64,000 nt of DNA from Roseococcus thiosulfatophilus (GCF_017311575.1 NZ_JAFFQY010000063.1:124001-188000), one strand, 5' to 3'. Shown: positions 27,200 through 46,698, numbered from the stretch's first letter. The notes: generated from the sequence alone by a model not told the origin. A program made the numbers and translations.

Positions 27200-27852
27200 G
27201 CGCTCTCGGGCTCGCCGAACACCTCTCCCCAGGCGGATTTCAGCGCGCTGTCCAGCTCCTCCATGCTGGCCAGCACGCCGAGGTCATGCAGGCTGGTCAC
27301 CCCATGCTCGCGGATGCCGCAGGGGATGATGCCGCCGAAATGGCTGAGGTCCGGCTCCAGGTTCAGCGCGATGCCGTGCCACGACACCCAGCGGGTGACC
27401 CGCACGCCGATCGCGCCGATCTTGCATTCCACACCGCCCGGCTTCACCACCCAGATGCCCACCCGGCCCTCGCGCCGCTCGCCGCGGATGTTGAAGCGGT
27501 CCAGCGCGCGGATCATCCATTCCTCTAGGCCATGCACATAGGCGCGCACGTCGCGCGGCTTCACCGTGCCATGCGCCTGCGTCAGGTCCAGCATGACATA
27601 GGCGGTGCGCTGGCCAGGTCCGTGGTAGGTCCATTGCCCACCGCGGCCGGCCGCGAAAGCCGGGAAACGGGTCTCCACCAGCTCCTCGGGCTTGGCGCTG
27701 GTGCCGGCGGTGTAGCTGGGCGGGTGCTCGACCAGCCAGACGCATTCCGGTGCGGTTCCGGCGCGGATGGCGGCCACGCGGGCCTCCATGGCGGCCAGCG
27801 CATCAGGGTAGGGGGTCAGCCCCTCGGAGATGGTCCAGGAGAGATTCGTCAT
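27193..27852 (-). CDS. lipB: Octanoyl-[acyl-carrier-protein]:protein N-octanoyltransferase
   Basis: Transfers octanoate from acyl carrier protein to lipoyl domains of 2-oxoacid dehydrogenases and GcvH, the first step of lipoate assembly. It has 219 residues. The catalytic dyad is present: K144 in [23 protein letters not shown] and C178 in GIIPCGI. The conserved [21 protein letters not shown] and [15 protein letters not shown] are intact. The start MTNLSW (27852) is preferred; an ATG nine codons upstream (27879) is possible. lipA is not in this window. Confidence 0.93.
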   Translation of the reverse strand: MTNLSWTISEGLTPYPDALAAMEARVAAIRAGTAPECVWLVEHPPSYTAGTSAKPEELVETRFPAFAAGRGGQWTYHGPGQRTAYVMLDLTQAHGTVKPRDVRAYVHGLEEWMIRALDRFNIRGERREGRVGIWVVKPGGVECKIGAIGVRVTRWVSWHGIALNLEPDLSHFGGIIPCGIREHGVTSLHDLGVLASMEELDSALKSAWGEVFGEPESAQ

Positions 27853-27901
27853 CGGGTCAGTTGAACCGGGCGGGATCATGCGCTACAGCCCCCACCGCGT
27901 C

Positions 27902-27987
27902 GCGGTCATGGCGGAATGGTAGACGCGCTAGCTTGAGGTGCTAGTGGGGGCAACCCCGTGGAAGTTCGAATCTTCTTGACCGCACCA
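27902..27987 (+). tRNA. tRNA-Leu (anticodon GAG)
   Basis: The acceptor arms GCGGTCA (27902-27908) and TGACCGC (27977-27983) pair perfectly, discriminator A, and CCA is encoded (27985-27987). The anticodon stem CTAGC/GCTAG holds the loop TTGAGGT with anticodon GAG at 27935-27937. A long variable arm (GGGG/CCCC) marks it as class II, as expected for leucine. It decodes CUC/CUU. Confidence 0.95.
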
Positions 27988-28012
27988 TTGCTGCCCGAGG
28001 GGGTCCCCCTGG

Positions 28013-29194
28013 ATGCATGTCTTCGTCCTCAATGCCGGTGCCTCCGTGCGGACCGGCCTGGCGGGGGCGGAACTTCGCATTCCCGACCCCGAGGCCTTCT
28101 TCGGCGCGCGCGGCATCAACACCGGCGACTTGCTGGTCTATGACGCGACACTGCGGCACCTTGACGCGACCAAGGTCACGCAGCTGGGCTTCGCCGCCGC
28201 CGGCGAGCGGAAGCACTGGCCACAGGAACAGCCGGACATCACGATCATCCGCGGCTCCAACTACCTCATGGAGGGGTTGGACTTCGGCCATGTGGTGCCC
28301 CTGCTGCGGCACCTGACCGGGCCAGTGGTGGCGCTGGGGGTGGGCGCGCAGGCCGCCTCCTACCGCCGCCTGAGCCTGCCGGAGGGCTCGGTGGCCTTCT
28401 GGCGCCTGGTGGCGGAGAAATCCGAGAGCCTCGGTGTGCGGGGCGTGTACTCGGCCGAGGTGCTGGCGGCGCTCGGCATCCGCAACACGCGCATCATCGG
28501 CTGCCCGAGCTTCTACCGCTCCGGCGCGCCCACACGCCCCATCCGTCCCGTGCAGGCCCGGACCGGGCGCCTGGGCCTGACGCTGAACCGGCATCTGCAG
28601 GGCGAGTACACGCCGAGCCACGGCCTCTCCCAGATTGCGCAGCGGCGCCTGCTGGCGGAGGTGGCGCGGCGTCCCGGCAGCCGTCTCTACGCGCAGGGCG
28701 AGCGGGAGGAGATGTTGCTGGCCCTTGGCGCGCCCACGCTGCGTGCCGGGCGGCTGCGGGAGGTGCTGGGCCTGTATGGCCTCTCGGGTGACGCGCAGGT
28801 GGCGCAGCTGCTCGGGCGGCACATGGCGGCCCATATCGACATCGAGAGCTGGGCCGAGGACTTGGCCGCCCATGTGGATGTGGTGCTGGGGCTGCGCCTG
28901 CACGGAAACGTGATGGCCCTGCAGCAGGGCATACCCGCCATTCCCATCGTCTATGACACCCGCACGCGCGAGATGGCGGATGTCTTCGATCTCCCCGCGA
29001 TCGAGATGCAGCTCGCCGGCGCCATGGATCTGGAGGCGATGCTGGAGGGCGCGGATTTCGCGCCCTTCGAGGCGGCCTATGCGCGCAATTTCTCCATCTA
29101 CCGTGCCTTCCTGGAGGAGAACGGTCTCGCCCATCGCCTTGGCGCGTTGACGGCGCGGCAGCCCGCATTGACAGGGGGCGGCGAAACCGCTTGA
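28013..29194 (+). CDS. Polysaccharide pyruvyl transferase family protein
   Basis: A 393-residue protein with the GT-B-like pyruvyl transferase fold: N-terminal GINTGDLLVYDATLRHL, central GPVVALGVGAQ and RNTRIIGCPSFYRSG, and C-terminal DVVLGLRLHGNVMALQQGIPAIPIVYDTRTREM, the strongest family mark. Such enzymes add pyruvate ketals or act in wall and exopolysaccharide synthesis; the acceptor cannot be told. It stands alone between two tRNA genes, with no sugar-transferase neighbours, which is unusual for this family. Confidence 0.82.
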   Translation: MHVFVLNAGASVRTGLAGAELRIPDPEAFFGARGINTGDLLVYDATLRHLDATKVTQLGFAAAGERKHWPQEQPDITIIRGSNYLMEGLDFGHVVPLLRHLTGPVVALGVGAQAASYRRLSLPEGSVAFWRLVAEKSESLGVRGVYSAEVLAALGIRNTRIIGCPSFYRSGAPTRPIRPVQARTGRLGLTLNRHLQGEYTPSHGLSQIAQRRLLAEVARRPGSRLYAQGEREEMLLALGAPTLRAGRLREVLGLYGLSGDAQVAQLLGRHMAAHIDIESWAEDLAAHVDVVLGLRLHGNVMALQQGIPAIPIVYDTRTREMADVFDLPAIEMQLAGAMDLEAMLEGADFAPFEAAYARNFSIYRAFLEENGLAHRLGALTARQPALTGGGETA

Positions 29195-29218
29195 AGGCGT
29201 CCGCTCTCGCCCGCGTGC

Positions 29219-29301
29219 GGAGGGGTGCCCGAGTGGCTAAAGGGGACGGACTGTAAATCCGTTGGCTTGCGCCTACGCTGGTTCGAATCCAGCCCCCTCC
29301 A
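29219..29301 (+). tRNA. tRNA-Tyr (anticodon GTA)
   Basis: The acceptor arms GGAGGGG (29219-29225) and CCCCTCC (29294-29300) pair, with discriminator A at 29301. The anticodon GTA is at 29253-29255 in CTGTAAA. A class II variable arm is present. Unlike the other three tRNAs here, CCA is not encoded (TATT follows), so it must be added after transcription. It precedes tRNA-Gly and tuf, an order shared with the E. coli tyrU-glyT-tufB neighbourhood. Confidence 0.94.
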
Positions 29302-29377
29302 TATTCCCGGCGCGAGCAGCGGGTGCCGTCCCGATATGGGGTGGCGCTCCTGGCGTGATGCAGGCGTCCGCCTCGGC

Positions 29378-29451
29378 GCGGGTGTAGCTCAATGGTAGAG
29401 CACCAGCCTTCCAAGCTGGCTACGGGGGTTCGATTCCCCTCACCCGCTCCA
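29378..29451 (+). tRNA. tRNA-Gly (anticodon TCC)
   Basis: The acceptor arms GCGGGTG (29378-29384) and CACCCGC (29441-29447), discriminator T, and encoded CCA (29449-29451). The anticodon stem CCAGC/GCTGG holds CTTCCAA with anticodon TCC at 29410-29412. It is cotranscribed with tRNA-Tyr and tuf by position. Confidence 0.96.
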
Positions 29452-29525
29452 GGGTGGTGCTCCCGCTGGGTCGCGCTCGCGCGGATGCGGTTTCAGGAAC
29501 GATCATTCGCGGAGCGGGACCACAG

Positions 29526-30713
<1,188 letters not shown>

Positions 30714-30769
30714 GGCCCGCTTGCGGCGCGGCCGCGCAGGGGGGATAACCCCCGGCGCGGTTGCCGCGG

Positions 30770-30846
30770 AGGGGTGTAGCTCAATTGGCTAGAGCGCCGG
30801 TCTCCAAAACCGGAGGTTGGGGGTTCGAGACCCTCCACCCCTGCCA
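30770..30846 (+). tRNA. tRNA-Trp (anticodon CCA)
   Basis: The acceptor arms AGGGGTG (30770-30776) and CACCCCT (30836-30842), discriminator G, and encoded CCA (30844-30846). The anticodon stem CCGGT/ACCGG holds CTCCAAA with anticodon CCA at 30804-30806. It lies between tuf and secE, the standard place in many alphaproteobacteria. Confidence 0.97.
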
Positions 30847-30939
30847 GATTTGACAGGCTTGGCGGCGGCACGTTGCACAACGGCCGCCGTCATGCTTTCA
30901 GAGGCCGCATATTGCGGCGACGTTTCAGGACACAGCACC

Positions 30940-31131
30940 TTGGCCAGACCCGACCCCGTCCAATTCGTCCGGGAAGTGCGGCAGGAGACCTCCAAGGTCA
31001 CCTGGCCGACACGCAAGGAGACGCTCATCACCACCGGCCTGGTGCTGGCCCTGTCGGCGCTCGCGGCGGTATTTTTCCTGATCGTGGACCAGATCATCCA
31101 GCTCCTGATGGGCTGGGTGTTCGGTCTGTGA
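30940..31131 (+). CDS. secE: Preprotein translocase subunit SecE
   Basis: A small subunit of the SecYEG inner-membrane channel, 63 residues with one membrane span (LITTGLVLALSALAAVFFLIVDQIIQLLMGWVF) and the conserved cytoplasmic segment FVREVRQETSKVTWPTRKET. The start is TTG at 30940, supported by AGGA nine bases upstream and by the family N terminus; the ATG at 30892 would add 16 unrelated residues. nusG follows after 23 bases in the usual pair. Confidence 0.92.
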   Translation: MARPDPVQFVREVRQETSKVTWPTRKETLITTGLVLALSALAAVFFLIVDQIIQLLMGWVFGL

Positions 31132-31154
31132 CAGCGCAAGCGGGGTTCAGGCCG

Positions 31155-31691
31155 ATGGCCGACAAGCGTTGGTATGTGGTGCATGTCTATTCGGGCTTCG
31201 AAAAGAAGATCGCCGAGCAGATTCGCGCGCAGGCGGCCAAATCCGGCCTGGCGGACCGGATCGACGACATCCTGGTGCCGACCGAGCAGGTGACCGAGGT
31301 GCGCCGCGGCCAGAAGGTGGACGCCGAGCGCAAGTTCTTCCCGGGCTATGTCCTGGTGAAGATGGAAATGACCGACGACACCTGGCACCTGGTGCGCGAC
31401 ACGCCCAAGGTCACGGGCTTCCTCGGCGCGCGCAACAAGCCCCAGCCCATCACCGAGGCCGAGGCGATGCGCATCGTCAACGCCGTGCAGGAGGGGGCCG
31501 AGAAGCCCCGCCGCCCCGCGGTGCTGTTCGAGGTGGGCGAGCAGGTGCGCGTCTCCGACGGCCCCTTCACCAGCTTCAACGGCACGGTGGAAGAGGTGGA
31601 CGAGGAGAAGGGCCGGGTGAAGGTCAGCGTGTCCATCTTCGGCCGCTCCACCCCGGTGGAACTGGAATACGGGCAGGTCGAGAAGCTTTAG
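31155..31691 (+). CDS. nusG: Transcription termination/antitermination protein NusG
   Basis: Binds RNA polymerase to increase processivity and links it to Rho or to the ribosome (via S10). It has 178 residues: the NGN domain (MADKRWYVVHVYSGFEKKIAEQI... FPGYVLVKMEM) and the C-terminal KOW domain (GEQVRVSDGPFTSFNGTVEEVDEEKGRVKV). ATG 31155 is used; a GTG at 31128 overlapping secE would extend it by nine residues. Normally rplK follows immediately; here a terminator and a reversed transporter gene separate them. Confidence 0.97.
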   Translation: MADKRWYVVHVYSGFEKKIAEQIRAQAAKSGLADRIDDILVPTEQVTEVRRGQKVDAERKFFPGYVLVKMEMTDDTWHLVRDTPKVTGFLGARNKPQPITEAEAMRIVNAVQEGAEKPRRPAVLFEVGEQVRVSDGPFTSFNGTVEEVDEEKGRVKVSVSIFGRSTPVELEYGQVEKL

Positions 31692-31712
31692 GCCTCTCCG
31701 ACACCCCTTGCC

Positions 31713-31740
31713 GGGCGCCGTCTTCGGCGGCGCCCGCTTT
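31713..31740 (+). terminator. Intrinsic terminator after nusG
   Basis: GGGCGCCG (31713-31720) pairs with CGGCGCCC (31728-31735) around a 7-base loop and is followed by GCTTTA. The tail overlaps the stop codon of the convergent EamA gene. The T run is short. Confidence 0.7.
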
Positions 31741-32620
31741 ACGCGGGCCGCCGCCGCGTCTGGCTCCAGCCGATATACAGCCCCGCCCCGCAGATGATGG
31801 CCGCCCCCAGCCAGGTCATGCTGTCCGGGAACTCGGTGAACAGCAGCCAGCCCACCGCCACCGATCCCAGCAGCTGGAAATACTGGAAGGGCGAGATGAT
31901 GTTGGCCGGCGCATAGCCGAAGGCCCGCGCCACGCAGTAGTGGCCGAGCGCCCCCAGCACCCCCACCCCGATGAACAGCCCCACATCCAACAGGCTCGCG
32001 GGCGTCAGCCAGACGAACGGCAGCACCACCAGCATGCCGAAGCCGCCCACGAAGGCGGAATAGAGGGCGGAGGTCTCAGGCGAGTCCGAACTCGCGATCA
32101 GCCGCGTCAGGATCTGGTAGACGCCATAGGCGGTGGCGCTGGTCAGGATGAAGAGCGAGGCCCAGTGGAACAGCGCCGTTCCGGGCCGGATCACCACCAG
32201 CACGCCGACGAAGCCGATCAGCAGCGCGATGACGCGGCCCCAAGTGGTTCGCTCCTTCAGGATGGGCCAGGCCAGCAGCGCCACGATCAGTGGTGCCGCC
32301 AGCGAGATGGCGGCCGCCTTGGCCAGCGGAATGAACGCGATGGCATAGAAGAAGCAAAGGTTGGACGTGAACAGCATGGAGGACCGCGCCAACTGCAGCC
32401 CCGGCCGCTTGGTGCGGAACAGCGCCAACCCCATGCGCGGCATGAAGAGGGCGGAGAGGAACAGGATATGCCCGAAGGCCCGCGCCCAGGAGATCTGCAG
32501 GGAGGAATAGTCCTGCCCCAGCAGCTTCGCGAAGCCCCCCATGACGGGAAACAGCAACCCCGCGGTGACCATGAAAAGGATGCCGACGAGAATGCGGGAC
32601 GGGGGGGCGATGCTACTCAC
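31739..32620 (-). CDS. EamA/DMT family transporter
   Basis: An inner-membrane drug/metabolite-type transporter of 293 residues with about ten hydrophobic spans in two EamA repeats (for example [48 protein letters not shown] in the first). The start is GTG at 32620 ([18 protein letters not shown]), because the 73 upstream residues of the longer frame are low-complexity shadow of the rplK leader. Substrate is unknown. It lies on the opposite strand between nusG and rplK and so interrupts the otherwise plus-strand secE-nusG-rplKAJL-rpoBC cluster. Confidence 0.88.
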   Translation of the reverse strand: MSSIAPPSRILVGILFMVTAGLLFPVMGGFAKLLGQDYSSLQISWARAFGHILFLSALFMPRMGLALFRTKRPGLQLARSSMLFTSNLCFFYAIAFIPLAKAAAISLAAPLIVALLAWPILKERTTWGRVIALLIGFVGVLVVIRPGTALFHWASLFILTSATAYGVYQILTRLIASSDSPETSALYSAFVGGFGMLVVLPFVWLTPASLLDVGLFIGVGVLGALGHYCVARAFGYAPANIISPFQYFQLLGSVAVGWLLFTEFPDSMTWLGAAIICGAGLYIGWSQTRRRPA

Positions 32621-32877
32621 CGCCGCAGGATGGGGCCGGGTCGCGGGCCGCGTCCAGGGCAGGGGGGCGGGATGCGACCCATGCGCTGGACGAGGGGCAC
32701 GCATTCCGTGCCCCGGGCGGGGATGGACACCCTTGGGATTCCGCGCTACGCGCCCCGCTTCAACCCCGGAGGCCACGCCGCCGGGGTGGAGAAACGCGGG
32801 AGGTTGTCCTCGCCCCACTTGGCGGGGGGCCGCTGGCACCGCGGGTCTCTCACAACGCGAGAGGACTGAACAGGTTC
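32621..32877 (+). promoter_or_regulatory. Promoter/leader region of rplKA
   Basis: A 257-base gap between the divergent EamA and rplK genes. It must hold the rplK promoter because nusG transcription is blocked. A weak candidate is TGGACA (32724-32729), 17 bases, TACGCG (32747-32752). Hairpins GGGGCACG/CGTGCCCC (32694-32701 with 32707-32714) and a CCCCGG/CCGGGG pair (from 32764) follow, and may be part of an L1-responsive leader. Confidence 0.4.
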
Positions 32878-33312
32878 ATGGCAAAGAAGATCGCAGGCTA
32901 CATCAAGCTGCAGATCCCGGCCGGCAAGGCGAACCCGTCGCCGCCGGTGGGCCCGGCGCTGGGTCAGCGCGGGCTGAACATCATGCAGTTCGTGAAGGAA
33001 TTCAACGCGGCGACGCAGCAGATGGAGCCGGGCACGCCGACGCCCGTCGTCATCACCGCGTACACGGACCGCACCTTCTCCTTCATCACGAAGACCCCGC
33101 CCAACACCTACTTCCTGCTGAAGGCGGCGAAGATCGAGAAGGGCAGCACTACCCCCGGCAAGGGCGCGATGGTGGGCCGCGTGACGAAGTCGCAGCTGCT
33201 CGAGATCGCCAAGGTCAAGATGAAGGACATGAACTGCGTGGACGAGGAAGCCGCGGTTCGCATGCTGGCCGGTTCCGCCCGTTCCATGGGCATGACCGTG
33301 GTGGAGGGCTGA
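32878..33312 (+). CDS. rplK: 50S ribosomal protein L11
   Basis: uL11, 144 residues, of the GTPase-associated centre; binds 23S rRNA and, with L10-L12, stimulates factor GTPases and RelA. The N-terminal [29 protein letters not shown] proline hinge and the C-terminal [13 protein letters not shown] are intact. It lies 3 bases before rplA. Confidence 0.98.
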   Translation: MAKKIAGYIKLQIPAGKANPSPPVGPALGQRGLNIMQFVKEFNAATQQMEPGTPTPVVITAYTDRTFSFITKTPPNTYFLLKAAKIEKGSTTPGKGAMVGRVTKSQLLEIAKVKMKDMNCVDEEAAVRMLAGSARSMGMTVVEG

Positions 33313-33315
33313 GCC

Positions 33316-34014
33316 ATGGCCAAGATGACCAAGCGCATGAAGGCCCTGTCCGCCCAGGTGGATGGCGCCAAGCTCTACCCGCTCGAGGAAGCCATCGCCC
33401 TGGCCAAGGCCAATGCGAAGGCCAAGTTCGACGAGAGCATCGAGATCTCGATGAACCTCGGCATTGACCCGCGCCATGCCGACCAGATGGTCCGCGGCGT
33501 GGTGGGCCTGCCCAATGGCACCGGCAAGTCGGTCCGCGTGGGCGTCTTCGCCCGCGGCCCGAAGGCCGAGGAGGCGCTGGCCGCCGGCGCCGACGTGGTG
33601 GGCGCCGATGACCTCGCCGCCGCCGTGCAGGAAGGCAAGATCGACTTCGACCGCTGCATCGCGACGCCGGATATGATGGCGCTCGTCGGTCGCCTCGGTA
33701 AGGTGCTGGGCCCGCGCGGCCTGATGCCCAACCCGAAGCTCGGCACCGTCACCATGGACGTAAAGGGTGCCGTGACCGCCGCCAAGGCTGGCCAGGTGGA
33801 GTTCCGCGCGGAGAAGGCTGGCATTGTCCACGCCGGCATCGGCAAGGCGAGCTTCGACGCCGACAAGCTGCTGGACAACGCCCGCGCCTTCGTGGACGCC
33901 ATCCAGAAGTCGCGCCCCACGGGCGCCAAGGGCACCTATGTGAAGAAGGTGGCCGTGTCCTCCACCATGGGTCCGGGCGTGAAGGTGGACGTGTCCACCA
34001 TCGGCGCGGGCTGA
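33316..34014 (+). CDS. rplA: 50S ribosomal protein L1
   Basis: uL1, 232 residues, normal length. It forms the mobile L1 stalk at the E site and in many bacteria represses its own operon by binding the rplK leader. Landmarks: [44 protein letters not shown] and [17 protein letters not shown]. rplJ follows after a 290-base leader. Confidence 0.98.
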   Translation: MAKMTKRMKALSAQVDGAKLYPLEEAIALAKANAKAKFDESIEISMNLGIDPRHADQMVRGVVGLPNGTGKSVRVGVFARGPKAEEALAAGADVVGADDLAAAVQEGKIDFDRCIATPDMMALVGRLGKVLGPRGLMPNPKLGTVTMDVKGAVTAAKAGQVEFRAEKAGIVHAGIGKASFDADKLLDNARAFVDAIQKSRPTGAKGTYVKKVAVSSTMGPGVKVDVSTIGAG

Positions 34015-34304
34015 ACGGAATTCGGCCCGGCCCTCCGGGGCCTGGCCGCGCAGGCGGGGGTTCGCCCCCGCCGATCCTGTCGGAGATTGCAGGTGCCGCC
34101 CGGCAACGGGCAGCTTGAAGGGGTCCGCCCCGCCCGCATGAGACGGGGAACCGAGATGCCATCCCTGGGCGCGAGCGCCTGGGCGATGATGGCTTGGCTT
34201 TCCGGCAACGACAGGCGAACGGGGTGGGGGGAATGGTCCCGCCACCCCCGTGTGAACCGGCCGGCGCCCTTCCAAAAGGTTCCGGCCACCGACGGAGACG
34301 TGAA
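34015..34304 (+). promoter_or_regulatory. Leader upstream of rplJ (probable L10-type autoregulatory leader)
   Basis: 290 non-coding bases between rplA and rplJ. The clearest element is a perfect 8-bp stem GGCGGGGG/CCCCCGCC with a TTCG loop (34053-34072). Further GC-rich arms follow. In many bacteria this position carries the L10(L12)4-binding leader; a promoter may also lie here. The specific kink-turn motif was not confirmed. Confidence 0.45.
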
Positions 34305-34820
34305 TTGGACCGCACGGAAAAGCGCGCGTTCGTCGAGTCCCTGGTCGGCGTCTTCGGTGAGACCTCCTTCGTCCTCGTCGCCCAGAACAAGGGTCTGACG
34401 GTCGCGGCGGTGGATGATCTGCGCCGGAAGATGCGGGCCGCGGGCGCGACGTACAAGGTCGCGAAGAACCGGCTGGCCACTCGCGCCCTCGACGGCACCC
34501 GCTTCCAGGGCATCGCGCCGCTGCTGAAGGGTCCGACCGCGCTTGCGTGGTCGACGGACCCTGTGGCGGTGGCGAAGACCGCCGTGGAGTTCGCCAAGAC
34601 GAACGACAAGTTCGTGATCCTGGGCGGCGCACTCGGCACCCAGAACCTGGCCCCGGAAGGGGTCAAGGCGCTGGCCGAGCTGCCGTCGCTGGAGACGCTG
34701 CGCGCGGGGCTTGTGGGTCTGATCCAGACCCCGGCCACGCGGATCGCCGGGGTGCTGCAAGCACCTGGCGGGCAGATGGCGCGGGTGCTGAAGGCCTATG
34801 CGGAGAAGGACGCCGCGTGA
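34305..34820 (+). CDS. rplJ: 50S ribosomal protein L10
   Basis: uL10, 171 residues; anchors the L7/L12 dimers to the ribosome stalk base. The start is TTG at 34305, supported by GGAG seven bases upstream and by the family opening DRTEKRAFVESLVGVF; the longer frame from 34194 runs through the leader. The C-terminal helix that binds L12 (QMARVLKAYAEK) is intact. Confidence 0.95.
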   Translation: MDRTEKRAFVESLVGVFGETSFVLVAQNKGLTVAAVDDLRRKMRAAGATYKVAKNRLATRALDGTRFQGIAPLLKGPTALAWSTDPVAVAKTAVEFAKTNDKFVILGGALGTQNLAPEGVKALAELPSLETLRAGLVGLIQTPATRIAGVLQAPGGQMARVLKAYAEKDAA

Positions 34821-34967
34821 CCCTGGCCGGGCTTCGCCCCGGCACCGGGTCGCGCGTCCTCTCCCCGCACAGGGGGCCGAGGCTGCCACCGAACACTCTG
34901 GCCCTGCCGCGTGGCGCGGTGGGGTTGTCAAGCCACAGTCAAGCTATTAAATCGAAGGAATACGCAT

Positions 34968-35348
34968 ATGGCCGATCTCGCTAAGCTCGTTGATGAGCTG
35001 TCCGCCCTGACCGTCCTGGAGGCCGCCGAGCTCTCCAAGATGCTGGAAGAGAAGTGGGGCGTCTCCGCCGCCGCGCCGGTGGCGGTTGCCGCCGCTCCGG
35101 CCGCCGGTGGCGCCGCCGCGCCCGCCGCTGAGGCGCAGACCGAGTTCACCGTGATCCTTGCCTCCGGTGGCGACAAGAAGATCAACGTGATCAAGGAAAT
35201 CCGCACCATCACCGGCCTGGGCCTGAAGGAAGCCAAGGACCTGGTCGAAGGCGCTCCGAAGACCGTGAAGGAAAACGTGTCGAAGGAAGAGGCGGACAAG
35301 ATCAAGAAGGTGCTGGAAGAAAACGGCGCCAAGGTCGAAGTCAAGTAA
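34968..35348 (+). CDS. rplL: 50S ribosomal protein L7/L12
   Basis: bL12, 126 residues, the flexible stalk protein that recruits translation factors. N-terminal dimerisation domain ([30 protein letters not shown]), an Ala-rich hinge, and the C-terminal domain [48 protein letters not shown] 34968 follows GAAGGA. A GGCGCC/GGCGCC hairpin (35355-35372) between rplL and rpoB may attenuate transcription into rpoBC. Confidence 0.98.
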   Translation: MADLAKLVDELSALTVLEAAELSKMLEEKWGVSAAAPVAVAAAPAAGGAAAPAAEAQTEFTVILASGGDKKINVIKEIRTITGLGLKEAKDLVEGAPKTVKENVSKEEADKIKKVLEENGAKVEVK

Positions 35349-35523
35349 TCCCGCGGCGCCACCTTCGGCGCCACGGTTTCTACCAGGTTGGGGCGGGTGG
35401 CAATCAGGGTCTGATTGCCGCCCCTCTGGCTGTTCCGGGGGGCAGGGTGCCCGCTGGAGCCCAAACTACCGATGCCGGGCGATGGGTCCGCGCATCAAGC
35501 CTTGATAGGAAAGCGGAACAGGC

Positions 35524-39711
<4,188 letters not shown>

Positions 39712-39736
39712 TTTCGCACTTTGCGGGGCGCCCTGA

Positions 39737-43981
<4,245 letters not shown>

Positions 43982-43990
43982 GGCTCTGTC

Positions 43991-44027
43991 CCAGGGGCGG
44001 GGGTTAACGACCTTCGCCCCGGGTTTT
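43991..44027 (+). terminator. Terminator after rpoC
   Basis: GGGGCG (43994-43999) pairs with CGCCCC (44015-44020), with flanking CC/GG pairs, then GGGTTTT. The loop is long (15 bases), so efficiency is uncertain. Confidence 0.55.
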
Positions 44028-44042
44028 ACCGGCGGGGTTCAC

Positions 44043-44071
44043 TTGACTCCGCCGGGGTGGGTGCGTATCAC
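44043..44071 (+). promoter_or_regulatory. Strong sigma-70 promoter of the rpsL-rpsG-tuf/S10 transcription unit
   Basis: TTGACT (44043-44048), an exact 17-base spacer, and TATCAC (44066-44071). Transcription would begin near 44078, leaving a leader of about 190 bases before rpsL that contains a perfect GGGCCTAGGCCC palindrome (near 44154-44166). It is the clearest promoter in the window. Confidence 0.75.
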
Positions 44072-44266
44072 ACCCGCCTTGCTTGAGGGTGGTTTCGGCT
44101 TCCTTTGGGTGTGTTGGTTCAAACGCCTTGCTTCGGACGCCGCCCTTTTCGGAGGGCCTAGGCCCGGAGTTGACGCGGTGGCCCGGTCGGAGCGCAAGCG
44201 CGCCCGCCGGGCCGCGTGTCGTTTGGTGCGCGACCTGGGAAACGATTAAGGTTACGAAGGGGCGTC

Positions 44267-44638
44267 ATGCCGACGATCAACCAGCTCATCGCGCAGGGGC
44301 GCGAGCCGCGGAGGAGCCAGAACAAGGTTCCGGCCCTGCAGGGTTGCCCGCAGAAGCGCGGCGTCTGCACGCGCGTCTACACGACCACGCCGAAGAAGCC
44401 GAACTCGGCGCTTCGTAAGGTCGCGAAGGTGCGCCTGACCAATGGTTTCGAGGTGGTGAGCTACATCCCCGGTGAAGGCCACAACCTGCAGGAGCACTCG
44501 GTGGTGCTGATCCGTGGCGGGCGCGTGAAGGACCTTCCGGGCGTGCGCTACCACATCCTGCGCGGTGTTCTGGATACGCAGGGCCTGCCGAAGCGGCGCA
44601 AGCGGCGTTCGCTCTACGGCGCCAAGCGGCCGAAGTGA
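44267..44638 (+). CDS. rpsL: 30S ribosomal protein S12
   Basis: uS12, 123 residues, at the decoding centre. K43 ([11 protein letters not shown]) and K88 ([13 protein letters not shown]), the two classic streptomycin-resistance positions, are both the wild-type lysine. ATG 44267 gives the standard MPTINQLI; the upstream extension is rejected. It is the first gene after the strong promoter at 44043. Confidence 0.98.
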   Translation: MPTINQLIAQGREPRRSQNKVPALQGCPQKRGVCTRVYTTTPKKPNSALRKVAKVRLTNGFEVVSYIPGEGHNLQEHSVVLIRGGRVKDLPGVRYHILRGVLDTQGLPKRRKRRSLYGAKRPK

Positions 44639-44649
44639 GGGTCTGAGAG

Positions 44650-45126
44650 ATGTCGCGTCGTCACAGCGCAGAGAAGCGCGAAGTCCTGCCGGACCCGAAG
44701 TTCGGCGATGTCGTCCTCAGCCGTTTCATGAACGTGCTGATGTATGACGGCAAGAAGAGCGTGGCCGAGGGCATCGTGTATGCCGCCATGGACACGCTGA
44801 AGCGCAAGGGCGGCCCCAACAGCGACCCGCTGCGGCTGTTCCACGAGGCGCTGGACAATGTGAAGCCGGCTGTCGAGGTGCGTTCGCGCCGCGTCGGCGG
44901 CGCCACCTACCAGGTGCCCGTCGAGGTCCGTCCCGAGCGGCGCCAGGCGCTGGCCATCCGTTGGCTGATCGACGCCGCGCGCAAGCGGGGCGAGAGCACG
45001 ATGGAAGAGCGCCTTTTCGGCGAGCTGATGGATGCGGTGAACAACCGCGGCACCGCCGTGAAGAAGCGCGAAGACACGCACCGCATGGCCGAGGCCAACA
45101 AGGCCTTCAGCCACTACCGCTGGTAA
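44650..45126 (+). CDS. rpsG: 30S ribosomal protein S7
   Basis: uS7, 158 residues; nucleates assembly of the 30S head and lines the E site. [28 protein letters not shown], the beta-hairpin [22 protein letters not shown] and the C-terminal [13 protein letters not shown] are intact. The next gene is tuf, not fusA; the 49-base junction carries a GGCGCC-AAA-GGCGCC hairpin (45129-45143). Confidence 0.98.
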   Translation: MSRRHSAEKREVLPDPKFGDVVLSRFMNVLMYDGKKSVAEGIVYAAMDTLKRKGGPNSDPLRLFHEALDNVKPAVEVRSRRVGGATYQVPVEVRPERRQALAIRWLIDAARKRGESTMEERLFGELMDAVNNRGTAVKKREDTHRMAEANKAFSHYRW

Positions 45127-45175
45127 TTGGCGCCAAAGGCGCCCTTGAGACCCCTTTCGGATTGGATGCACGACG

Positions 45176-46363
<1,188 letters not shown>

Positions 46364-46379
46364 GGCAGGCGTCACTTCC

Positions 46380-46688
46380 ATGGACAGCCAGAACATCCGC
46401 ATCCGCCTCAAGGCGTTCGATCACCGCGTGCTGGATGGCAGCACGCGGGAGATCGTGAACACCGCGAAGCGGACGGGCGCGCGCGTGCGGGGTCCGATCC
46501 CGCTGCCGACGCAGATCGAGCGTTTCACGGTGAACCGCTCGCCCCACGTGGACAAGAAGAGCCGCGAGCAGTTCGAAATCCGCACGCATCGTCGCCTTCT
46601 CGACATCGTCGACCCCACTCCGCAGACCGTGGACGCGCTGATGAAGCTCGACCTCGCCTCCGGCGTGGACGTCGAGATCAAGATCTGA
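46380..46688 (+). CDS. rpsJ: 30S ribosomal protein S10
   Basis: uS10 (NusE), 102 residues; a 30S head protein that also joins NusB in antitermination and binds Nus[45 protein letters not shown] is diagnostic. ATG 46380 is used; the longer frame lies inside tuf. Confidence 0.98.
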   Translation: MDSQNIRIRLKAFDHRVLDGSTREIVNTAKRTGARVRGPIPLPTQIERFTVNRSPHVDKKSREQFEIRTHRRLLDIVDPTPQTVDALMKLDLASGVDVEIKI

Positions 46689-46698
46689 GGATCCGGTC

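Noticed and set aside
30732-30760. Strong hairpin (CCGCGC and GGGGG arms) between tuf and tRNA-Trp as a terminator
   Set aside because: No T run follows and tRNA-Trp, secE and nusG lie downstream in the same direction; RNA processing or attenuation is more likely.
30892-30939. ATG 30892 as the secE start
   Set aside because: It adds 16 residues unlike any SecE and lacks a Shine-Dalgarno; the TTG at 30940 has AGGA at good spacing and the family N terminus.
44170-44175. TTGACG as a second str promoter -35
   Set aside because: The sequence 17 bases downstream is GC-rich with no -10 likeness.
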